Assembly (NCBI GenBank): GCA_016929735.1
Contig: JAFGID010000326.1
Span: forward strand, 1 to 5,343
Length of the DNA stretch: 5,343 bases
Direction of reading: 5' to 3'
Source of the DNA: Ignavibacteriales bacterium
GTDB taxonomy: Bacteria > Bacteroidota > Ignavibacteria > Ignavibacteriales > Melioribacteraceae
Part shown: positions 1-5,343 of the stretch, piece after piece
Layout of the letters: each line of letters begins with the position of its first letter
Position numbering within the stretch: the first letter of the stretch is position 1
Made by a program: the position numbers and the translations under genes
The notes under the pieces: model-generated
The model's input: only the letters and a program-made list of their open reading frames with translations
Databases searched by the model: none
What the model was told of the DNA's origin: nothing

Positions 1-477
1 ATTGATCGCCACGCCAGGCAGGGTGGAAACCGTGCGCACCACATCCTCAAATCCACCAGGGAAGCGCCGAATCTCCTCACGGCTCAGCCCAATGGTGCTG
101 GTCTGAATTTTCTGCTCCTCGACAAAATATCCCGCCGTCACCGTCACCTCGCTGCCTTCGATGACCGTTTCTACCAGCCCCGCATTGACATAAGCTGGCG
201 CCGCTGTCTTGACCACGATATCGGTTTTCAGCACGCTATTGTAGCCGATGTACATGAATTTCAAGCGATAGGTTCCCACAGGCACACGATTGATCACATA
301 ATTTCCCTCCAGATCCGTGGATGCCCCCCGATCGGAATCCAGAATGACGACATTGGCGCCCACCAGCGGCTGTTTGGTCTTCGCATCGACCACTTTGCCA
401 GTGATGGTGCCAGTTTGTTGGGCAAAGGTGGGCAAAGAGATAAGCAAAATTAATAGTAAATTTATTATTAGTTTCAT
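1..477 (-). CDS. TonB-dependent outer-membrane receptor, N-terminal part (runs off left edge)
   Basis: Reading leftwards from the ATG at 477-475, the frame stays open for 159 codons to the window edge, so this is the 5' end of a longer gene. Residues 1-19 are a signal peptide: K2, a hydrophobic core of L and I, and a predicted cut after TFA, before QQ. Residues 22-102 fit a carboxypeptidase-regulatory-like (CarboxypepD_reg-like) beta-sandwich: GKVVDAKTKQPLVGANV, then DLEGNY, then VPVGTYRLKFMYIGY. From about 108 the TonB plug begins (SEVTVTAGYF, later LSREEIRRFPGGFEDVVRTV and STLPGVAIN). Family members are outer-membrane barrels of roughly 700-1000 residues that import ligands using TonB energy; the substrate cannot be told. 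A good ribosome binding site, AAAAGGA (complement of 484-490), lies 6 bases upstream. It is transcribed away from the restriction-like operon. Its coding DNA is far richer in GC than the rest of the window, apart from its AT-rich signal-peptide codons. It probably represents the host chromosome. Confidence 0.92.
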   Translation of the reverse strand, partial: MKLIINLLLILLISLPTFAQQTGTITGKVVDAKTKQPLVGANVVILDSDRGASTDLEGNYVINRVPVGTYRLKFMYIGYNSVLKTDIVVKTAAPAYVNAGLVETVIEGSEVTVTAGYFVEEQKIQTSTIGLSREEIRRFPGGFEDVVRTVSTLPGVAIN

Positions 478-483
478 AGATAA

Positions 484-490
484 TCCTTTT
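484..490 (-). promoter_or_regulatory. Ribosome binding site of the TonB-dependent receptor
   Basis: On the minus strand AAAAGGA sits 6 bases before the ATG at 477. It is the clearest Shine-Dalgarno-like site in the window and fixes the start codon, which is also directly followed by a credible signal peptide. Confidence 0.6.
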
Positions 491-500
491 TGTATTTGAT

Positions 501-587
501 AAATTGTTGTGATCGTTTTGGTCGTTAAGTTGTTTTATTAGATGAATCGTTGGGGAAATGGATTCAGGGGATTCGGGCATATCGGGC
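501..587. repeat. Degenerate 9-base-periodic low-complexity tract
   Basis: The tract can be cut into 9-base units. AAATTGTTG, TGATCGTTT, TGGTCGTTA and AGTTGTTTT run from 501 to 536; the middle two agree at 7 of 9 positions. A further TGAATCGTTG lies at 543-552. GATTCAGGG, GATTCGGGC and ATATCGGGC run from 561 to 587. It lies in the leader between the divergent genes. An open minus-strand frame across it gives a PES-like three-residue periodicity, as expected from the repeat, and does not look like a protein. Replication slippage is the likely origin; no function is evident. Confidence 0.5.
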
Positions 588-685
588 AGTTGTTTTGGGG
601 TTGAATGTTGAGATTTTAAGGTTATCAGCATCTTTGTTTTGGTGAAAAATATTTTTGCTCATTTTAGAGAATTTTAAGAATTCGC

Positions 686-713
686 TTGACAAAGAAGAAA
701 AAAATGTTATATT
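686..713 (+). promoter_or_regulatory. Sigma70-like promoter reading toward the methyltransferase operon
   Basis: A perfect TTGACA (686-691) is followed after 16 bases by TATATT (708-713). A TG one base before the -10 (705-706) makes it an extended -10. Transcription would start near 720, giving a leader of about 170 bases before the ATG at 893. No other site in the leader scores as well, although AT-rich DNA offers many weak -10 look-alikes. Bacteroidetes-type organisms often use a different -7 element (TAnnTTTG). The overlapping TATATTTTG is one base off that pattern, so either sigma-factor style could read this spot. Not tested experimentally. Confidence 0.45.
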
Positions 714-735
714 TTGTATGCTTATTGGTACAACG

Positions 736-755
736 ATTGTATATACACACACAAT
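736..755. promoter_or_regulatory. Possible operator: small palindrome in the leader
   Basis: ATTGT (736-740) and ACAAT (751-755) form an inverted repeat separated by 10 bases. Inside it, TGTATATACA (738-747) is a perfect 10-base palindrome. The site lies just downstream of the predicted transcription start, where a repressor could block elongation. No regulator gene is present in the window, and such palindromes also arise by chance in AT-rich DNA, so this is a weak call. Confidence 0.22.
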
Positions 756-769
756 TATAATAAAAAAAT

Positions 770-828
770 GTTAAAGTTAATTTTAGTATAAAATAGGCTT
801 TAATTAAGAAGCTTGATTAAATATGCTT
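770..828 (+). repeat. Left copy of a two-part direct repeat flanking the operon
   Basis: GTTAAAGTTA at 770-779 and ATTAAATATGCTT at 816-828 are separated by 36 bases. Both recur exactly, in the same order and orientation, just after the second gene (4896-4905 and 4914-4926), where only 8 bases separate them. This copy ends 64 bases before the methyltransferase start. TATGCTTATT within and after it (822-831) also occurs at 717-726. Confidence 0.5.
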
Positions 829-892
829 ATTTTGTTAATCTGAATTGGGCGATTAATTTTTCTAATATATGGAAAAATAGATTGGTAATGCT

Positions 893-3800
893 ATGCCACA
901 TTCATTTGATAAGTTATTTGAAAGATTACAGATTAAAGATAAAAAAGGGCTTCGCTACTTTAAACAAAAGGAAGTGTGGGCACAATCTTTTCCTTTCCGA
1001 GTAATTCGTGCGTTAGAAAATATTGAACCTTATGCTTTTTATTCTTTTGAGATAGAAAATGATAAAGATAGAATGCCAACATCTACACCGTTAATACTTT
1101 TTATTGACAATAGTGAAAATATCGAAAATATTGATGTAAAGAAATTATATGATATTTGGAATAGTCAAATTCCTATTGCAATAATAGATAATGGAAATGA
1201 GTGGCAAGTTTACAATGGCTATCTTTTAAATGAGGAAGAAAACAGAAAGATTGAACCATTATTGGGAGTCACTAATTATAAAAACTTAAAACCAACAGAA
1301 AGTTCAAAAATTGACATTTTTTCATACTTGAATATTCATTCTGGTAAATTATGGAAAGATATTGGAACTAAATTTTTGGAGGACAAACACCGAAAGAGAC
1401 TTGATACTTTTCTTCTCGAAAATATTGCCTCAGCGATGGAATGTCTAACAAAAGGCAAAGACAAAATTGTGAGTGACGAAAGCAGGGATATTGCAAATAA
1501 CATAATCGGGCGTTTAATATTTGCAAGATACCTGATTGATAGAAAAGTAGGATTAGGTTATCATAAGATAGAGAAAAAAACAGCAAGAAAAGATTTTGAA
1601 AAAATCATTCCTAACAAAAATCAATTATTCGATTTTTTTACTTACCTAAGAAGATCAGACCGTTTTAATGGTGATCTATTTCCTTTTATAAAAAACAAAG
1701 CATCTAACAAAGACTTGTTTAAAAAATACAAAGGCGAACTAGACAACCTATTTCCTTCAGCAATAAGTGAAGCTGAAAAAATTGAAGTACTTTACGAATA
1801 TGACTTGTTAAACGAAAAGCATTTGCAGATCATATATGCGCTGTTTGTGGGTGAAAATGTTGAGCAAAGTATTAAAGGACAGCTAAGTTTTGTTAGTTTA
1901 TTTGATATTTATAATTTTGACATCATCCCTGTTGAACTCATAAGCAATATCTATGAGCAATTCATAGGAAAAGAAAGACAGGATATAGCTAAATCATTTT
2001 ATACTCCGCCTTTTTTGGTTGACTATGTTTTGAAATATACCATTGAACCATATTTAGATAATTGTGAACAAGACAGTACAAAACAGACTAATTGCAAAGT
2101 ACTTGATCCTGCTTGTGGTAGTGGTATTTTTTTAGTAGAAACTTTACGAAAAATTATAGAGAAGAACCTATCATCTGCATATTTAAAGCCTTATGCTCAA
2201 CTTTGTGAAGAAGCGAAAGGCAATGAAGACTTGCTAAAAAAACTTGAAAGAACAAACAATAATAAACTTGAAAGCATTGTAATTGAGAATATCTTTGGAA
2301 TTGATAAGGATCCGAAAGCCATTAATATTGCCATTTTTTCTATCTACATTACATTATTGGACTACAAAGAACCAAAAGAAATAGAAAATTACACACTTCC
2401 AAAACTGACAGGTAACTTCATCAATGACAATTTCTTTAATTCCGAAATTGATAACATGCTTAAAAAACATGAATTTGATTTTATTCTGGGTAATCCGCCC
2501 TGGGGGAGCATAAAAGATGATGATTTGCATTATAAATTTGTAGAAGACAATAAAGATAAAATCAATGATTATCAAATAGCGCAGAGTTTTGTAGTTAAAG
2601 TTAAGCAGCTTTGTGAAGCAAAAGCTCAATGCGCTATGGTCTTGCCGAGCAAAATATTGTACAATTCAGGAGCGCTGAAATTTAGGCAGTTTTTGTTAAA
2701 TAACTACAAATTAAATAGAGTTTTAGAGCTGTCAGCAGTACGAGAACATCTTTTTAGTGGAAGTCGAGCACCATCGATAATTTTATTCTTTGAACATTTA
2801 TTCGAAAATAGTAAGCAAAACAATATTGTACACCATATTTCCATCAAGCCTAACAGATACTTTTTTCTCTTCAAAGCTATTGTAATTGAAAAATACGACT
2901 ATAAAAAAGTTCCTCAAAAACTATTTGAAAATGATTGGATTTGGAAAGTATTGCTTTATGGAAATAAGTTGGATTATGATTTCATAAAACAATTTAGAAA
3001 CTCTATACTGACAACAAATTTAACTGACTTCTTAGGTGATAACGAGCTTTTTATGGGAGCTGGTTTTATTGTTGGGGAAAAAAACAGAAAAGCCGATGCC
3101 AGTATTTTAAAGAAAAAAAAATTATTAATCCCAAAAAACTTTAAACAATTCTATATACCAACAGAACTAACTTCTTTTGAGGAAGAATTCCCAGAAATTG
3201 ACAAAGTAAAAGATTTAGGACGGATTAGAGCTTATAATGGACCACATTTATTATTTAAACGAGGTGTTTATAAAAAGAGTATCGTTGGATATTCTGATTT
3301 TAAATGTGTTTTTCCCAATACGGTTTATGGAATCGCTGGCACAAAAGAACAAATACCAATACTAAAATCGTTAGGAGCTTTCTTTTCAACTTTTTTATTT
3401 TCATATTTAATGTTTTATACTTCTTCACAGTGGGGAGTTGAAAGATGTGAGGTATATAAAGAAGATTATGAAAAAGCTCCTATTTTACCTCTTGCTGAAA
3501 ATCAGCGAAAATACCTAGCAGAAAAATTTGATCTTGCATGTTCAATTGCAGCAAAAAAGTACCACAACCAAATCTCTAATGAAGAGGAATATAGCTTTGA
3601 TAAAGATTTCATTGATATATACAATATTAATATTGAAGAACAATCTTTGATAGACTATGTTGTAAATGTTTCAATACCATTGTTCAAACTTGATGAAAGT
3701 GGAAAAAAAATTTTCAGTAAAAGCCTGGGACCTCTTAGGTTAGTACGAAAAAATGATCTAGAAAAATACGCACACGTATTTAAGGAGTTTTTTGATGAAG

Positions 3801-4153
3801 AATTTTTAGATATGGGAAAATTCTTCAAAGCAGAAGTGTATTATAAAAGACAAGATTTTGTAAAAATAGAATTTAAGGTTGTAGATACCAAATCGGACAA
3901 TTTTATAGAATACCCAGAAGAAAATCAATTTAATTTTATTGATGAATTACTAGCTGAACCAGAAAAAATTACTGAACATTTATTTATTCAAAAAGATGTA
4001 AAAGGGTTTACTCCACATTCATTTTATGTTGTAAAACCCAACGAATACAAAAACTGGCATCCTGCAATTGCTTATCTTGACGCTTATGAAATACACGACA
4101 TGATAATGAAAGCTGGACGTGATAAGATGAAAGGGATGCAGAATAATGAGTAA
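893..4153 (+). CDS. Large Eco57I-type adenine-N6 DNA methyltransferase with target-recognition region
   Basis: This 1086-residue protein should transfer a methyl group from S-adenosylmethionine to the N6 of adenine at a specific DNA site. Visible motifs in gamma-class order are: SFYTPP (368-373, motif X); VLDPACGSGIFL (403-414, motif I, cofactor loop); FGIDKDP (468-474, motif II); DFILGNPPWG (529-538, with catalytic N534-P-P-W, motif IV); and AMVLPSKIL (581-589, motif VI). Residues 1-130 form a domain with PLILFID and PIAIIDNGNEWQVYNG, reminiscent of type I/IIG N-terminal nuclease folds but with no E-x-K. Residues 150-350 look like the helical part common to type IIG enzymes (ANNIIGRLIFARYLIDRKV). 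Residues 700-890 resemble a TaqI/HsdS-like target-recognition region ending KAPILPLAENQRKYLAEKF. Residues 945-1086 are unassigned. An in-frame TAG at 878-880 makes ATG 893 the first possible ATG; no good ribosome site precedes it. The low GC content contrasts with the receptor gene. It overlaps the next gene by 8 bases. It could be a stand-alone or BREX-like methylase, but the nuclease neighbour favours restriction-modification. Confidence 0.93.
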   Translation: MPHSFDKLFERLQIKDKKGLRYFKQKEVWAQSFPFRVIRALENIEPYAFYSFEIENDKDRMPTSTPLILFIDNSENIENIDVKKLYDIWNSQIPIAIIDNGNEWQVYNGYLLNEEENRKIEPLLGVTNYKNLKPTESSKIDIFSYLNIHSGKLWKDIGTKFLEDKHRKRLDTFLLENIASAMECLTKGKDKIVSDESRDIANNIIGRLIFARYLIDRKVGLGYHKIEKKTARKDFEKIIPNKNQLFDFFTYLRRSDRFNGDLFPFIKNKASNKDLFKKYKGELDNLFPSAISEAEKIEVLYEYDLLNEKHLQIIYALFVGENVEQSIKGQLSFVSLFDIYNFDIIPVELISNIYEQFIGKERQDIAKSFYTPPFLVDYVLKYTIEPYLDNCEQDSTKQTNCKVLDPACGSGIFLVETLRKIIEKNLSSAYLKPYAQLCEEAKGNEDLLKKLERTNNNKLESIVIENIFGIDKDPKAINIAIFSIYITLLDYKEPKEIENYTLPKLTGNFINDNFFNSEIDNMLKKHEFDFILGNPPWGSIKDDDLHYKFVEDNKDKINDYQIAQSFVVKVKQLCEAKAQCAMVLPSKILYNSGALKFRQFLLNNYKLNRVLELSAVREHLFSGSRAPSIILFFEHLFENSKQNNIVHHISIKPNRYFFLFKAIVIEKYDYKKVPQKLFENDWIWKVLLYGNKLDYDFIKQFRNSILTTNLTDFLGDNELFMGAGFIVGEKNRKADASILKKKKLLIPKNFKQFYIPTELTSFEEEFPEIDKVKDLGRIRAYNGPHLLFKRGVYKKSIVGYSDFKCVFPNTVYGIAGTKEQIPILKSLGAFFSTFLFSYLMFYTSSQWGVERCEVYKEDYEKAPILPLAENQRKYLAEKFDLACSIAAKKYHNQISNEEEYSFDKDFIDIYNINIEEQSLIDYVVNVSIPLFKLDESGKKIFSKSLGPLRLVRKNDLEKYAHVFKEFFDEEFLDMGKFFKAEVYYKRQDFVKIEFKVVDTKSDNFIEYPEENQFNFIDELLAEPEKITEHLFIQKDVKGFTPHSFYVVKPNEYKNWHPAIAYLDAYEIHDMIMKAGRDKMKGMQNNE
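3113..3121 (+). other. A9 homopolymer inside the methyltransferase gene
   Basis: Nine consecutive A encode K741-K743 within the predicted target-recognition region. It is the longest single-base run I noticed in the gene; others include A8 at 3703-3710, A7 at 1574-1580 and 3078-3084, and T7 at 2127-2133, just after methyltransferase motif I. A one-base slip here would break the frame after about 743 residues, sparing the catalytic motifs but removing most of the recognition region and the C-terminal domain. Confidence 0.4.
4130..4135 (+). promoter_or_regulatory. Ribosome binding site of the nuclease gene, inside the methyltransferase gene
   Basis: AAAGGG lies 10 bases before the ATG at 4146, within the last codons of the upstream gene. 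With the 8-base gene overlap it suggests translational coupling, so that the nuclease is made by ribosomes that have just translated, or ended on, the methyltransferase message. Confidence 0.4.
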
Positions 4154-4877
4154 TGTAATCCAGTTTAGATACAATTATTATGAAAATACTTACAAACGAA
4201 TTCTCAAACATATCATCCATTCTTATCGACTTATTTCCGTAAACGAAACCATACAATATTCAGAAATAACAAATAAACGAGGTTACAAAACAGATTATGT
4301 AGTTTATGGTGATACAAAAGAAAAACCAGAAGAATACATAAGAAACCTATTCCTTAGTAAAAAATACCTTTGGAATCAAAAGTTAAAACAACAATATCGC
4401 TTGAAGCGACTTTCTTTTGAGCCAGAGCCAGCCGAAATTGATGAAAACAATATAACAATTGGCTATCATGATATAAAAGTTATAGGTTTAACCAATGAAT
4501 TTTATGAAACCGAAAAAGATCTGTATTTTTCAATTGAATGTAAACGCTTAAATAAGTCAAGCCAAGATGTTGAAAAATATGTAAATCAAGGAATAAAACG
4601 ATTTGTTATTCGTCAATATTCAAAGAAAATGCCCCTTGCAGGTATGATTGCTTTCATAGAGGAAGGCAATCCATTAGACTATAAAGATGAAATAAACCTT
4701 AAATTAGAGAAGAGCAAAGAGATTATGACTAAAAGTTATTTGGAGTTTCTATCACTTGACAATGACTTTGATTTTAGTTACCTCTCAAAGCATGTTAAAC
4801 AGAATTCTGATTTTACCACTATTACATTGTACCATTTATTTTTTGAAATCGGACACATTATAATAAAAAGTGCTTAA
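4146..4877 (+). CDS. PD-(D/E)XK nuclease-like protein, putative restriction endonuclease partner
   Basis: This 243-residue protein most likely cuts DNA. Residues 88-175 carry a PD-(D/E)XK core: EPEPAEI (92-98, possible helix-borne acid), GYHDIKVIG with D109, then the strand YFSIECKRL with E131-C-K133, giving D-x21-E-x-K. The following helix has YVNQGIKRFVIRQYS (Q148, R152), then MPLAGMIAFIEEG (162-174), a strand that normally packs against the core. The N-terminal 85 residues are charged, with many K, Y and R, and may bind DNA; the last 60 are unassigned. I recognise the fold signature but not a named family. There is no signal peptide or membrane segment, so it should be cytoplasmic. The ATG at 4146 overlaps the methyltransferase stop by 8 bases and is the only Met before residue 162, so start and co-expression are well supported. 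Expected role: cleavage of DNA lacking the partner's methylation. Alternatives are a nickase, a repair-type nuclease or a methyl-dependent nuclease. Confidence 0.88.
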   Translation: MSNVIQFRYNYYENTYKRILKHIIHSYRLISVNETIQYSEITNKRGYKTDYVVYGDTKEKPEEYIRNLFLSKKYLWNQKLKQQYRLKRLSFEPEPAEIDENNITIGYHDIKVIGLTNEFYETEKDLYFSIECKRLNKSSQDVEKYVNQGIKRFVIRQYSKKMPLAGMIAFIEEGNPLDYKDEINLKLEKSKEIMTKSYLEFLSLDNDFDFSYLSKHVKQNSDFTTITLYHLFFEIGHIIIKSA

Positions 4878-4895
4878 TTTTTATAAAAAAAGAGG

Positions 4896-4926
4896 GTTAA
4901 AGTTATTAATATTATTAAATATGCTT
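4896..4926 (+). repeat. Right copy of the two-part direct repeat flanking the operon
   Basis: GTTAAAGTTA (4896-4905) and ATTAAATATGCTT (4914-4926) repeat the two blocks found at 770-779 and 816-828. This copy starts 18 bases after the stop of the nuclease gene. The two copies bracket the two-gene operon closely, as expected for a cassette boundary, an old target duplication or a recombination scar. The different internal spacing (36 versus 8 bases) shows that at least one copy has gained or lost bases. Confidence 0.5.
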
Positions 4927-5036
4927 CACTTATAAAATCTCTAAAAACAACCGTTCCTTAAAATCAAAAATCTCCTACAAGCTCCCGATTAACGAACATG
5001 GAATGAACAATGGGATCAAAAATCCAGCTTTTCTAC

Positions 5037-5224
5037 TAAAATTCCAAAACTGCCAAACATTTCCCAATTGTTCAAAATCCCAACTACAATAACTACCTGT
5101 AATCAATATTTGTTAGCTCTGTCTTCCCACTGATGATAGAACTGGTTGGGATAATGAATTAAATCCCAAATTTCAAAAGGCAAATGACAAACAATATTCA
5201 AAATCCAAATCCAAAATTTCAAAC
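5037..5224. repeat. Low-complexity tract of CAAAATCC / AAATTTCAAA variants
   Basis: Variants of the same short units recur: TTCAAAATCC at 5071-5080 and 5197-5206, AAATTTCAAA at 5168-5177 and 5214-5223, ATTCCAAAA at 5041-5049, and TTCCCAATTG at 5061-5070. Read on the other strand they give the TTTGGGATTT / GGATTTTGAA texture that I recall as common intergenic filler in many uncultured bacterial genomes. ATCCCAAC (5077-5084) can pair with GTTGGGAT (5145-5152), and TTGGGAT (5146-5152) can instead pair with ATCCCAA (5163-5169). The hairpins are short and compete. No coding or regulatory role is evident. Confidence 0.5.
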
Positions 5225-5343
5225 TTGCTTCGACAATTTTAGAGCAAATCTCAATTATAATTGTATATACGAAATAATTTTTTCAAAAAAATCACTAAAT
5301 AGGGGTAACAACTTTTGCCTGAAAATCAGTTAAATCATTGACA

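Larger units (their letters stand above)
478..892. other. Divergent intergenic region without a gene (415 bases)
   Basis: No convincing coding sequence occurs here. Short open frames on both strands are unrelated to recognisable proteins, follow the low-complexity DNA, or overlap real genes. The stretch contains the upstream signals of the receptor gene on the left, a 9-base-periodic tract, a rightward promoter, a small palindrome and the left copy of a direct repeat that recurs after the second operon gene. No clear promoter for the leftward receptor gene was found. No tRNA or structured RNA was recognised. Confidence 0.7.
4878..5343. other. Downstream non-coding AT-rich region (466 bases)
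   Basis: No gene with a sensible start, length or composition is visible on either strand. The stretch holds the right copy of the direct repeat, then low-complexity DNA. No GC-rich hairpin with a T-run follows the nuclease gene. The AT-only palindrome TTTTTATAAAAA at 4878-4889 is not a convincing terminator. The window ends in TTGACA (5338-5343), which could be the -35 of a promoter continuing beyond the edge, but this cannot be judged. Confidence 0.7.

Noticed and set aside
236..631. Open minus-strand frame of 131 codons across the receptor start and upstream region
   Set aside because: It overlaps the receptor gene in another frame, starts in the 9-base-periodic tract and has no recognisable protein features. 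The receptor frame has a signal peptide, ribosome site and known domains.
564..752. Open minus-strand frame of 62 codons upstream of the receptor gene
   Set aside because: Composition follows AT-rich and periodic intergenic DNA, there is no clear ribosome site, and it runs antisense through the likely operon promoter.
813..1004. TTG-initiated plus-strand frame of 63 codons overlapping the methyltransferase start
   Set aside because: Weak start codon and no family features. The overlapping methyltransferase N-terminus reads as a genuine conserved domain, so this is a shadow and not a missed N-terminal extension.
893..4877. Classical type I restriction-modification, BREX or DISARM assignment
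   Set aside because: No HsdR or other helicase, no separate HsdS, and no BREX or DISARM companion genes are in the window; the methyltransferase carries its own recognition region.
4878..4889. TTTTTATAAAAA as a terminator of the operon
   Set aside because: The palindrome is entirely A/T, with no GC stem and no separate T-run, so it does not qualify as an intrinsic terminator.
5338..5343. TTGACA at the window end as a -35 box
   Set aside because: The -10 and any downstream gene lie outside the window, so it cannot be evaluated.
4878..5343. CRISPR array or tRNA in the downstream repeats
   Set aside because: The repeats are 10-13 bases, irregularly spaced and low-complexity, with no constant repeat-spacer period and no cloverleaf pattern.

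Overview
The window looks like chromosomal DNA from a bacterium of the Fibrobacteres-Chlorobi-Bacteroidetes (FCB) superphylum or a near relative such as Ignavibacteria, Caldithrix or KSB1-type lineages. This rests on the partial gene at the left edge, which encodes the N-terminus of an outer-membrane TonB-dependent receptor with a carboxypeptidase-regulatory-like domain ahead of the plug. That architecture is typical of the group. The coding part of this gene is GC-rich (60% G+C in its last 60 bases), while nearly everything to its right is AT-rich (about 20-43% in the stretches I counted). The central genes were therefore probably acquired from elsewhere. The lineage is an inference.

Layout. 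Bases 1-477 (minus strand): 5' end of the TonB-dependent receptor gene, running off the left edge. Bases 478-892: divergent intergenic region with a 9-base-periodic low-complexity stretch (about 501-587), a good sigma70-like promoter reading right (686-713), a small palindrome (736-755) and the left copy of a two-part direct repeat (770-828). Bases 893-4153 (plus): a 1086-residue Eco57I-type adenine-N6 DNA methyltransferase with its own target-recognition region. Bases 4146-4877 (plus): a 243-residue PD-(D/E)XK nuclease-like protein that overlaps the methyltransferase by 8 bases. Bases 4878-5343: no gene; the right copy of the two-part direct repeat (4896-4926), then AT-rich low-complexity DNA built from variants of CAAAATCC / AAATTTCAAA.

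How the genes work together. The two overlapping plus-strand genes form a compact restriction-modification-like defence module. The large protein would recognise a site and methylate adenine. The small one carries an intact D-x21-E-C-K nuclease signature and would supply cleavage. There is no HsdR-type helicase, separate HsdS subunit or controller protein in the window. The large protein's N-terminus resembles a nuclease-like domain that has lost its catalytic residues, which would explain a separate nuclease gene. The same two short sequences, in the same order, lie just upstream and just downstream of the module, so it may have a definable boundary as a mobile cassette.
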